A stretch of DNA of 26,064 nt. Source: CAYMDP01 sp964389375. GTDB lineage: Bacteria > Bdellovibrionota > Bdellovibrionia > Bdellovibrionales > UBA1609. The notes beneath the pieces were generated by a model. The model was not told the DNA's origin, searched no databases, and worked only from the letters and a program-made list of their open reading frames with translations. Positions within the stretch are counted from its first letter, which is position 1, and each line of letters opens with the position of its first letter. The stretch lies in the NCBI GenBank assembly GCA_964389375.1, contig CAYMDP010000040.1, forward strand, positions 1 to 26,064, in the 5' to 3' direction. Position numbers and translations under genes: made by a program. Shown in pieces: positions 13,923 to 21,041 of this stretch.

Positions 13923-15163
13923 AGCGCTTGCATTCGAATTTTTTTTGCAACTTCAATCCAGGTATCTAAACCCTGAAGAAGATCCTTTTCAGAGTAAATC
14001 AATTCTTCATCCGGCCAAACGCCCCGCCCCTCAAGGCTTTCCCCTTTAGAATTCACATACAAAGCCTCAGGGATCGACACAGAAAAGCCCTCACCCAGAT
14101 CCGGAAGATCATACCAGATGGCCATCAAGACATCTCCAGCAGTTCCCTGACCTATCAGTAAGGTTCTTGGACGAGTCCGAAGGGCATCTGCGAGAATTTC
14201 TGAAACTGAGGCCGTGTTCGAATTGATCAAAACAACAAGTTCACCATCAAAACAAGAATCCGTCTTAAATGGACTTAAAAAAATCGGGTTAAAATTTTCG
14301 ATAAACTCCATTTGTTTTTGTTCGTCTATTTCGTTAGGCAACTGCAGAGTTTTTGTCTCGACTTTACGGGGCTGAATCAATTGACCAATGGGCTTTTTCT
14401 CACAGACAAAGTGGGATAACAGGCGCAGCATGGAAACAAAATTTCCACCGCTATTGTCTCTAAGATCTAAAACAATTCTCTCCCATCTTTCTAAGGGCCA
14501 AAGCCCCTGGATTTCGGCTAAAGACTGAAATGCCCCGGAACGAAAACTTTTAACCTGAATCGCAGCAACTTCATTTTCTAAATCGGAAAAAACGATATTC
14601 TGTTCCTCTTTAAGAACTTCCGGAACAATTTCAATCTCAAGCTCTTCGTCTTGCCTTGAAATGACATACATCCCTTGGACAAACTGAGCCTCAGCGACAG
14701 TGGCGAGTGGCTTCTGGTTGATGCTAACAATCTTGTCCCCTCTTCGAACCCCGGCCTTTTCGGCGGGGCTTGAGCTGAGCACTCGAAGCACAATGACCTC
14801 ACCATTTAGTCCAATGCTGCGAATTCCGGTATCTAAGCCCTCTCCGCGCCACAGACGGGGCTCTTGGAGGGGGGTGTAGACATTTAAGTGGGAGGAATCA
14901 ATTCTTGCCAGCGAGCTGCGCATGCGAAAGACCAGATCATCGACGTCTTCTTGCCAAGGGGTTGCACTTGCTTCTTCGTAACAAGCCTCGATCCAATCCT
15001 GAAGGTCTCCATCATAACGATAGAATTTTTCTGCAACAAGTTGGCAGACTTGAAAATAACTTTCGCGTTTTAAAAACCATTTATAGGTGATTGTGGCAAG
15101 AGTTCCGAAACTAAGAATCGAAAGGAGAATTAAGATTTTTGCAATCGTCCGGGCCCAGTTCAC
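13919..15163 (-). CDS. S41-family PDZ peptidase, catalytic Lys absent
   Basis: A protein of about 414 residues with one N-terminal membrane helix (about 8-27), so the peptidase faces the periplasm. The order is a helical segment, a PDZ-like domain (about 110-182, with SSSPAEKAGVRRGDKIVSI) and the S41 core. In the core LDLRDNSGGN and INSNTASVSEILADAL are clear. By comparison with Tsp/CtpA, Ser321 (numbered from the GTG at 15169) is the nucleophile, but the position of the catalytic Lys in FGKG is Asp346 (GTAGDVLMA). A tricorn-like His94 in IDSSHLNV is present, so it may use Ser-His chemistry like S41B or be altered. GTG at 15163 is preferred because GGAG is seven bases away, while GTG at 15169 is almost touching it. 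Confidence 0.85.
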   Translation of the reverse strand: MNWARTIAKILILLSILSFGTLATITYKWFLKRESYFQVCQLVAEKFYRYDGDLQDWIEACYEEASATPWQEDVDDLVFRMRSSLARIDSSHLNVYTPLQEPRLWRGEGLDTGIRSIGLNGEVIVLRVLSSSPAEKAGVRRGDKIVSINQKPLATVAEAQFVQGMYVISRQDEELEIEIVPEVLKEEQNIVFSDLENEVAAIQVKSFRSGAFQSLAEIQGLWPLERWERIVLDLRDNSGGNFVSMLRLLSHFVCEKKPIGQLIQPRKVETKTLQLPNEIDEQKQMEFIENFNPIFLSPFKTDSCFDGELVVLINSNTASVSEILADALRTRPRTLLIGQGTAGDVLMAIWYDLPDLGEGFSVSIPEALYVNSKGESLEGRGVWPDEELIYSEKDLLQGLDTWIEVAKKIRMQAL

Positions 15164-15225
15164 AGACACACTCCGTAAAAATTAAGGGTGCTCTAGTGAT
15201 AGCTGAGAACCGCGCACAAGGGCAG

Positions 15226-15260
15226 AAAAAAAATGAGAGCCGGATTTTAACCCGGCTCTC
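15226..15260 (-). terminator. intrinsic terminator of the Fis-like gene
   Basis: On the minus strand a 9-bp GC-rich perfect stem (GAGAGCCGG / CCGGCTCTC, 8-nt loop) is followed by ATTTTTTTT. It lies 26 bases after the Fis-like stop and stops that transcript before the S41 gene, which must have its own promoter. Confidence 0.9.
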
Positions 15261-15286
15261 GCCCACAGCACTTCCTGTCCGTAGAA

Positions 15287-15730
15287 CTAAGCAGCTCTCT
15301 TCTTGCGAGCTGCTGAAGGATCTATATTATACTGTTTTACTTTTCTATATAAAGTTGCGCGGCCAATCCCCAGAGCTTTAGCTGCTTCTGTCAGATTTCC
15401 GTTGAATTGGTGAATCGCGCTTTCGATCGCGTGGCTTTCAAGCTGGTTAATGGTCAGAACTGAATCTGTTCCAGAACCCTTATTCATTGAAGGCGCTCCA
15501 CCTTGAGGAAAGGGAAGAATCTTTGCTCCGCTGTCGACTGGGCTTGAGCCCGAAGCCAAGGTTGGATACTCGCTGACTAATGACTGCCGAAACATAGGGT
15601 CTTGCATCCCTTTTTGCCAATCATGACTTGAACAAACCTGGACCGTGACACCCATCGACTGACCCCAGGTTTTTGCGCCCTGAATCAGTTCCGGACTGTC
15701 GCTGACCAGAATCATTTTGTTACGTCCCAT
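15287..15730 (-). CDS. small Fis-type HTH DNA-binding protein
   Basis: A 147-residue protein. The C terminus is a Fis-type helix-turn-helix, with LESHAIESAIHQFNGNLTEA followed by AKALGIGRATLYRKVKQYNI, as at the end of sigma54 activators. The receiver and AAA+ parts found in full NtrC-family proteins are missing. The first 40 residues (KMILVSDSPELIQGAKTWGQ) could be a small receiver-like or Rossmann-like fold; the middle is a linker. The ATG at 15730 is chosen over longer in-frame starts because GGAGG lies nine bases before it. It is a monocistronic unit with its own terminator. It could be an autonomous regulator or a nucleoid-type Fis relative; its targets are unknown. Confidence 0.85.
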   Translation of the reverse strand: MGRNKMILVSDSPELIQGAKTWGQSMGVTVQVCSSHDWQKGMQDPMFRQSLVSEYPTLASGSSPVDSGAKILPFPQGGAPSMNKGSGTDSVLTINQLESHAIESAIHQFNGNLTEAAKALGIGRATLYRKVKQYNIDPSAARKKRAA

Positions 15731-15804
15731 TTTTGATAACCTCCACACATATGATTCATAGTTAGCCATCAATTGGCTCACAACATACCTATCGGCGGCC
15801 CATG

Positions 15805-15841
15805 TTGAGAAAATGAGGAAAAAAATGCCTAGTTTTCTCAA
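15805..15841. promoter_or_regulatory. 9-bp perfect inverted repeat upstream of the Fis-like gene
   Basis: TTGAGAAAA (15805-15813) and TTTTCTCAA (15833-15841) are perfect inverted copies separated by 19 bases, 75-111 bases upstream of the Fis-like start. This fits a site for a dimer, possibly the gene's own product. A TTGACA at 15844 on the plus strand is next to it, but there is no gene on that strand. Confidence 0.4.
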
Positions 15842-15943
15842 TTTGACATAAAGTCTTGAAATGCTTAGTGAAATAAAATGAGGCAGGACCTTTGGCTAAA
15901 GGCCCCGCAATGATCCTGCAACATTGAAGAAATTTATTAAGAC

Positions 15944-16864
15944 TTATCTAAACAGAATATAGATATCCGTCGTGCCGCCCACTCCGCCGCAATCAAGGGC
16001 TGAGATCTGCAGATCCACTAAACGGTTTAAGGGAATAAATGGCTTAAGATCTACTGGATTGATAATCGCCGTACCACCCGCAACTCCAGGAATATAATTC
16101 ACTCGTTGAGAATCCACCATCAAGCCCACTCCAGAAAGAGGCGCATCCGCAGTGCCTTGACCAAAGAGTTCTCGTCGGGTCAGTCCATCCGCGGTTTCAT
16201 AAATCGACTCTAACAGAAAGAAGTTATCCACTTGAATTTGCGCTTGTCCAGATGAGCTACCGGAAAGAATAATTTCCCTTTCTCCAAGCACCATCATTCC
16301 CTCAAGTAGCCTGGCCCCTAAGATTCGTGGATATGGGGTCACACCATTGTCATGAGAACGTGCCGTGATATCCGTCCGCATTTCTGGATAGTTTGTTGAA
16401 GAAACTGTCGGTCGAGCGTTGACCATTTTTATATAATAGCAAAGTCCGCCAGCGCTTCGAGGTGGAACGACAATGTCGTCCCCGCTTAATTCAATATACT
16501 GGTTACAAACGGCGGCAAAGGGCACACAAACCACTCCATTATAACTTGTGCCGGCAGGACAAACTGGTGGCAAAGGCTCTACGACCGGTGGAGGCGTTAC
16601 TACCGGGGGTATTACTACTACCGGAGGCAAGCTTCCGTCATCTGGAGGAGTCGTATTCGATTGGTCGTCTGGAGTTGTCGGATTTTGGTCCTCTTCAATC
16701 GGAGGAAGGCCAAGTCCTGAATCAGGATCATCTGTTCCAAGAGTGCTGGATTGATCCGTTTGCGCTTGTTCAAACTGAACTTGACCACAATTTTGAAATT
16801 GAGTCAGAGCAAGCAACAAAGCGCCAGAAATAACAAAAATCCAAGACCGTGAGCTAAACTTCAT
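15944..16864 (-). CDS. lipoprotein with Pro/Thr-rich linker
   Basis: A 306-residue protein. ATG at 16864 follows AGGAG; an earlier in-frame ATG lacks this. The N terminus is a signal sequence ending LTQFQNCG, a non-standard lipobox with Cys at about 27. Residues about 30-100 are acidic, then proline-rich (runs such as PPVVVIPPVVTPPPVVEPLPP split by valines), a typical stalk from the membrane anchor. The C-terminal domain of about 190 residues has three or more Cys (VCPAGTSYNGVVC) and looks rich in beta strand. No family was recognised. The Pro linker suggests the globular part projects away from the membrane. A monocistronic gene. Confidence 0.78.
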   Translation of the reverse strand: MKFSSRSWIFVISGALLLALTQFQNCGQVQFEQAQTDQSSTLGTDDPDSGLGLPPIEEDQNPTTPDDQSNTTPPDDGSLPPVVVIPPVVTPPPVVEPLPPVCPAGTSYNGVVCVPFAAVCNQYIELSGDDIVVPPRSAGGLCYYIKMVNARPTVSSTNYPEMRTDITARSHDNGVTPYPRILGARLLEGMMVLGEREIILSGSSSGQAQIQVDNFFLLESIYETADGLTRRELFGQGTADAPLSGVGLMVDSQRVNYIPGVAGGTAIINPVDLKPFIPLNRLVDLQISALDCGGVGGTTDIYILFR

Positions 16865-16974
16865 TGGATGTCTCCTATTGATACCTTCTATCGGATGATT
16901 CAAGCATGGACTAAAGTGAGATCCTGTCTCAAATTGAAGCGTTCACCTAATATTTCGTAGAAATCGCAGGCCTA

Positions 16975-17002
16975 CTGCGCCACACCGACGTCGGAGTCGC
17001 AG
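16975..17002. other. nested hairpin with CCGACGTCGG palindrome
   Basis: CTGCG (16975-16979) pairs with CGCAG (16998-17002) around a perfect 10-bp palindrome CCGACGTCGG (16985-16994). It lies between two minus-strand genes. There is no T run, so it is not a classic terminator; it may be a Rho-site structure or operator. Confidence 0.35.
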
Positions 17003-17100
17003 CGCGGGAGAACCAAATGGAATATAAGACTGGGATTTAGTCTCGATCGGTTTGTGAAAATGGTCGCAGCCCTCTAGAAGCCGCGCGATCTCAACAATGC

Positions 17101-17496
17101 TTAATCAGCACAGACAAAGCCATTATTGTCTTCGGCTCTCTCTGATTTATCTAGGTAAGAGATTTTGTCCTGAGGACAAGTGCAGTAAAATCCAGGCCCA
17201 CCTTCGGCTTTATCAATGTAGGATTCGTGGCCCGTGGGACAAGGCAATTCATCTGAGCTTGTAATCCTACTAACAAAATCACGAACATCATCGGCCGTGC
17301 AGATGAAGCCATTACTATGCTTTGGGCGCTCTGCTTTATCCAGGTAAGAAATTTTATCCTGAGGGCAAGTGCAGTAAAATCCAGGTCCGCCTTCCGCTTT
17401 ATCAATGTAAGATTCGTAACCATTCGGGCAAGGTAAGTCGCCGGCTGCGAAAGAATTAAAAGAAATTAACATTCCCAAAAGGATAAGCAGTTTCAT
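17101..17496 (-). CDS. small secreted protein of two tandem Cys-containing repeats
   Basis: A 131-residue protein with a signal peptide ending NSFAAG (about 1-18). The ATG at 17496 follows GGAGG; an upstream in-frame ATG is rejected. The mature protein is two nearly equal repeats of about 50 residues. Each begins LPCPNGYESYIDKAEGGPGF or LPCPTGHESYIDKAEGGPGF, then YCTCPQDKISYLDK, and ends with NGF[IV]C. Each repeat has four Cys, enough for two disulfides. The DNA copies are also close, so the duplication seems recent or under gene conversion. No family was recognised; the Cys pattern suggests a small disulfide-stabilised fold. Confidence 0.78.
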   Translation of the reverse strand: MKLLILLGMLISFNSFAAGDLPCPNGYESYIDKAEGGPGFYCTCPQDKISYLDKAERPKHSNGFICTADDVRDFVSRITSSDELPCPTGHESYIDKAEGGPGFYCTCPQDKISYLDKSERAEDNNGFVCAD

Positions 17497-17692
17497 GAAT
17501 TCCTCCGTCATAAGAGTAAAGGTCACCGCCTAGCAGATAGTCCCACTTTGCCTGTGGGTCAAGATCCGCATGTGGTTTTGGGTCTGTCAAAAATTTCTAT
17601 TGCCCTTGCATCTTCAATTTTGTGACCCAACAAGTTAAACACTCGGGACAGAGTCACTTTGGCTCTGAAATTGTTTGGCTTCACTCTTGCTC

Positions 17693-17752
17693 TAAGGAGG
17701 TGCTGAAACTGAAACGATGTTTTTAGGGGGATTTAATGGCAGAGACAGATAA
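17693..17752 (+). promoter_or_regulatory. leader with a full Shine-Dalgarno sequence and a 11-codon frame
   Basis: TAAGGAGGTG (17693-17702) is a near-perfect match to the anti-Shine-Dalgarno sequence but lies too far (over 30 bases) from the main ATG at 17736. A short frame ATG 17717 to TAA 17752 (MFLGGFNGRDR) overlaps the start of the large gene. The large gene has its own AGGGGG site. A leader-peptide or standby role is possible. Confidence 0.3.
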
Positions 17753-19742
17753 AAGTGACACCACTTCGAGTTGGCGAAGAGTATTTGCGCGCGTCATTTG
17801 TGGAGTAATTGCGACACAAGTGGCCCTTGGAGTTCAACTTCCAAGTCAGGCAAATGCTGCGGACTCAGAAACAAATAATAGACCGCCAAGAAGAGAGCAA
17901 CCACCGAGGCCTCCGGAAAGAGAGCGACCCGCTCCACCAGAGCGTGAACGACCAGCGCCTCCACCAGAGCGTGAACGACCAGCGCCTCCACCAGAGCGTG
18001 AACGACCAGCACCTCCGCCAAGAGAAAGACCTGCGCCACCTCCAGAGAGAGAGCGACCAGCACCTCCGCCAGAACGCGATCGACCGGCACCTCCGCCAAG
18101 AGAAAGACCTGCGCCACCACCAGAGCGCGAACGTCCAACTCCACCACCAAGAGAAAGACCTGCGCCACCTCCCGAGAGAGAACGACCAGCGCCTCCACCC
18201 GAACGTGAACGACCAGCACCTCCGCCAAGAGAAAGACCTGCGCCACCACCAGAGCGCGAACGACCGGCACCTCCACCAAGAGAAAGACCTGCGCCACCTC
18301 CCGAGAGAGAACGACCTGCGCCTCCTCCAGAACGCGAACGTCCAACTCCACCACCAAGAGAAAGACCTACTCCTCCTCCCGAGCGTGAACGACCAGCTCC
18401 GCGACCTCCAGAAAGAGAGCGACCCACTCCACGACCTCCAGAAAGAGAGCGACCCACTCCACGACCTCCAGAAAGAGAAAGACCCGCTCCACGTCCTCCA
18501 AGTGAACACGAAGACAGACGCCGAGACGAAGTCCGAAGAGATCGCGAAAGACAAAGACAGGTCGAACAGCGCGAAAGAGAGCGAAGACTTAGAGAACGTG
18601 AGCGCCAAAGACAAAACGAAGATCGCTGGGCTCGAGAAAGAGAAATCGAACGCCGCAGACAAATTCGTGAAGACAATCGTCGCAGATTTCAAGAAGAAGA
18701 TCGCTTCCGCAGACCTCCTCGCCATGATGTGCGCGATCGCGACCGTTGGCAAAGACGCTACGACCGTTGGTGGTGGGAACATATGCGCCCAACTCCACCT
18801 CCTCATGGCGGACGATATCCAACTCCGATTCCATTCCCTGATCACAGCGAGTATTGGGATCATTACCAAGTCGCTCAATTGGCCGATGCGATCGAAGCTG
18901 TTTCTAACGAAATCTACATCAAGGCACTCAGAGAACTTGGTTGGGAATCCGAAGAACACCAATATTTACTTTCTCTATTATATGAAGTTGCCACTCGGGC
19001 ACAGGTTTATTCCACAGCAGTTGAGTTCAGTCACAATGTCTACCAAGACACCTTGTTTGAACTCTTCAACTTAGAAGAAGCTGTAAACCAAGCCGCACCC
19101 GAAATGCTATGCGGCACCTTAAGCGCAGAGCTAAGAGAGAAATTTGGCCTAGTTAAATACTATGTCGAAGAACTTCTTTGGCAGTATCGAGTCGATGGCT
19201 ACTACGACAACAATGGACCCTGGGCAAATCCTCCAGGAGTTCGGCCCGCGAGCTTAGCCACAAGCTTAGATCAATCTGTTGTTGTCCTCGGTACAGAAAA
19301 CTTCTTTCAAAACGAAGCTGAGGTCTTGGCCTGCCAAAACTTCAGGTTCCGATGGAGCAAACCACACCAAGAACATGTTTGGGATCTTTTCCAAAAAGGC
19401 CAAGAGACCTGGGCGGATCAACTTGTGATTCGCGGAAGATCGAATGGATTGGTTGGAAGAAATGGAATTGCCGGAATCAGCGAAATCCTTGTGAACTACC
19501 TTGATGGTTCGCAAGAAAATCTAGTTGATATCGCAAAACATATTCGACACCCGAACCTGACTCACAACGGGCAACTGAAGCTTGCGAATGAGCAGGATGA
19601 AATTGCACTGCCTCTTGACTCAAGAAAGTGGGTCGAAAGCATTCGCATCCGAGCGGATAGTTGGATCTCCCCAGATCAGGATGTCGAGCTTGGACTTTCG
19701 CTGATCCAAGATCGCCGAATGAATCTGAATCCTCGTCTATAA
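17736..19742 (+). CDS. exported rod-like protein: PERERPAPP repeats, Arg/Glu helix and C-terminal domain
   Basis: A 668-residue protein. A long signal peptide ends SQANA (about 41). Residues about 59-255 are degenerate tandem repeats of PERERPAPPP alternating with PRERPAPPP, changing to PERERPTPRP near the end; the DNA repeats with 24-30 nt units (about 17910-18500). Residues about 256-345 are dominated by Arg and Glu with few hydrophobics, like a stable single alpha helix. A tail with WWWEHMRPTPPP leads to a globular domain from about 385, with helices and then beta strands. The ATG follows AGGGGG. It may span the periplasm or cell wall like a stalk. No family was recognised. The repeats open long frames on every strand, which are not genes. 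Confidence 0.85.
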   Translation: MAETDKSDTTSSWRRVFARVICGVIATQVALGVQLPSQANAADSETNNRPPRREQPPRPPERERPAPPERERPAPPPERERPAPPPERERPAPPPRERPAPPPERERPAPPPERDRPAPPPRERPAPPPERERPTPPPRERPAPPPERERPAPPPERERPAPPPRERPAPPPERERPAPPPRERPAPPPERERPAPPPERERPTPPPRERPTPPPERERPAPRPPERERPTPRPPERERPTPRPPERERPAPRPPSEHEDRRRDEVRRDRERQRQVEQRERERRLRERERQRQNEDRWAREREIERRRQIREDNRRRFQEEDRFRRPPRHDVRDRDRWQRRYDRWWWEHMRPTPPPHGGRYPTPIPFPDHSEYWDHYQVAQLADAIEAVSNEIYIKALRELGWESEEHQYLLSLLYEVATRAQVYSTAVEFSHNVYQDTLFELFNLEEAVNQAAPEMLCGTLSAELREKFGLVKYYVEELLWQYRVDGYYDNNGPWANPPGVRPASLATSLDQSVVVLGTENFFQNEAEVLACQNFRFRWSKPHQEHVWDLFQKGQETWADQLVIRGRSNGLVGRNGIAGISEILVNYLDGSQENLVDIAKHIRHPNLTHNGQLKLANEQDEIALPLDSRKWVESIRIRADSWISPDQDVELGLSLIQDRRMNLNPRL

Positions 19743-19756
19743 ATTAAAAATAAAAA

Positions 19757-19783
19757 GGGTCAAAGCTGTGATGGCTTTGACCC
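19757..19783 (-). terminator. intrinsic terminator, possibly bidirectional
   Basis: A 10-bp perfect stem GGGTCAAAGC / GCTTTGACCC with a 7-nt loop. On the minus strand it is followed by TTTTTATTTTTAATTT, so it terminates the small coiled-coil gene. On the plus strand the trailing run (GATTTCTT) is weak, but it sits just after the 668-aa gene and could stop it too. Confidence 0.88.
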
Positions 19784-19816
19784 GATTTCTTGAAGCTCAA
19801 AAAATATCTTAAAAAA

Positions 19817-20272
19817 TTACCTGCGGCCCGATTTAATCTTCACCTGCATCTTAGCAATAAGGTGAACGGCCATTTTTTCTTGAACCTTACACATCTTTAG
19901 CTCGTCACGACGGTAAGATCTTTGGCTTGGAGTCAAAGTTCCGGTCTCAAGCTCCATTTCGTAATCCAACTTATTCGATCGGATTCCTTCAAGCTCTTTG
20001 GTCTGTTGCTTAAAAAGCTTAGAGACACCACTTAATGGAGCCACATCTAGCCACTCTTCTTTGCCTTTGTACCAGCTAAGCATTCTTTGAAAGCGGGCTT
20101 TGTTTTTTGCAAGCGTGAACTTAGGAAACTGATCTTCTGCCAAATCCAAAATATTGTCGATCTGATCTAACAAATGGATATCGTCCTCAAGGGCCTCCAT
20201 TTGGTTAAGAACTAGCTTACGTTCTTCGTTGATTTTCAGATTTTTCGCGATTTCTGGAGATGAATTTAACAA
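19817..20272 (-). CDS. small helical hypothetical protein
   Basis: A 151-residue protein, charged and almost all helical with heptad-like stretches (LVLNQMEALEDDIHLLDQID; LIAKMQVKIKSGRR). There is no signal peptide. The start is TTG at 20272, supported by GAGGAGG at good spacing. No family was recognised. A strong terminator follows at 19757-19783, so the unit is monocistronic. Confidence 0.72.
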   Translation of the reverse strand: MLNSSPEIAKNLKINEERKLVLNQMEALEDDIHLLDQIDNILDLAEDQFPKFTLAKNKARFQRMLSWYKGKEEWLDVAPLSGVSKLFKQQTKELEGIRSNKLDYEMELETGTLTPSQRSYRRDELKMCKVQEKMAVHLIAKMQVKIKSGRR

Positions 20273-20351
20273 GGCAGCCTCCTCAAGCTTTACGGGAAGT
20301 TTTTTTATACTTCAAAAACACAATTCTTTCAATGCGCCGAGCCTCATTCAC

Positions 20352-20384
20352 AAAATCACTGAAGGAGAGTCCCTCTGTGATTTT
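20352..20384 (-). terminator. possible terminator downstream of crcB
   Basis: AAAATCAC and GTGATTTT form an 8-bp stem with a 17-nt loop, 145 bases after the crcB stop. On the minus strand the tail after the stem is short (TTTTG), so termination is not certain. Confidence 0.3.
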
Positions 20385-20528
20385 TACCATGGTGCATAAA
20401 AATTGAACTATTCCTGAGCCCACCCGAAAGGGCGTTCCCCAGTATTATCAACTATTTAGACGCATCAAACAACTGTGATATCCAGTACTGCAAAAGCCGG
20501 GCACAAAACTCAATCTGTGAAAGAATAT

Positions 20529-20900
20529 TTAAGAAATAAAACGCGCAAGCAGGATCCCAAGTGCCATCGCAGCAAGGGAAGCCACATTACTCAGCATGAT
20601 ATTGGCGAATGCTAAGAGCAAATGATTCGATTGAAGTAATTTCAAAGTCTCTAAAGCGTAACTGGAAAAGGTCGTCATGGCGCCAAAACCACCGATCAAG
20701 AGCGCTTTCGTCAAAAGATCCGAAAGAGGCCAATTCCCCCGCTCTTGCAAAGTCACCACAAGGCCAACTCCAAGACTTCCAAAGACATTCACCAAAAGTG
20801 TTCCGATCGGGAATAGGCTTCCCGCAACCAGCTGAACAGTGGCAAATCGAATCCAGGTCCCCAGTATTGCAAAGCCCGCAACTGCAATCCAAATACTCAT
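20529..20900 (-). CDS. crcB: fluoride channel CrcB/Fluc
   Basis: A 123-residue membrane protein of the usual length, with four membrane segments. Family motifs are GTLLVNVFGSLGVG (33-46, with pore Asn38) and GGFGAMTTFSSYALE (70-84, with the TTFS of the sodium site and a Phe of the fluoride path). The N terminus has GTWIRFATVQ, matching the usual G-x-x-x-R. Dimers of this protein let fluoride leave the cell. ATG at 20900 follows AGGGG. No fluoride riboswitch consensus is evident upstream. It is divergent from the symporter gene. Confidence 0.93.
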   Translation of the reverse strand: MSIWIAVAGFAILGTWIRFATVQLVAGSLFPIGTLLVNVFGSLGVGLVVTLQERGNWPLSDLLTKALLIGGFGAMTTFSSYALETLKLLQSNHLLLAFANIMLSNVASLAAMALGILLARFIS

Positions 20901-21005
20901 TTCGATCCCCTAAGTTTAAAATCCCCACCCAGTATTGCCCCTGCGCGACCGGGAACTCTCTAAGCACGAGACCATAAAAGCTTCAGTTTTATGCGCTGTT
21001 TTTCT

Positions 21006-21041
21006 TTGAGCCCAAAAAGATTAGCCCCTATGATGCCCAAA
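21006..21041 (+). promoter_or_regulatory. promoter of the symporter gene, start at the ATG (leaderless)
   Basis: TTGAGC (21006-21011), a 17-base spacer and TATGAT (21029-21034) are followed by six bases and the ATG at 21041. With usual spacing the first transcribed base is at or next to the A of the ATG. No Shine-Dalgarno sequence is present before this ATG, which agrees with a leaderless message. Confidence 0.6.

Noticed and set aside
15731..15841. N-terminal extension of the Fis-like protein with a signal-like start
   Set aside because: GGAGG is correctly placed only for the ATG at 15730. The upstream part overlaps the inverted repeat and gives a mixed hydrophobic sequence unlike a cytoplasmic regulator.
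17794..19074. Long open frames on other strands and frames across the proline repeats (up to 421 codons)
   Set aside because: The repeated CCA/GAG/CGA codons simply lack stops in all frames. The + frame at 17736 has the signal peptide, ribosome site and a complex C-terminal domain.
20901..21005. Fluoride riboswitch upstream of crcB
   Set aside because: I looked for the family's conserved sequence pattern and did not find it.
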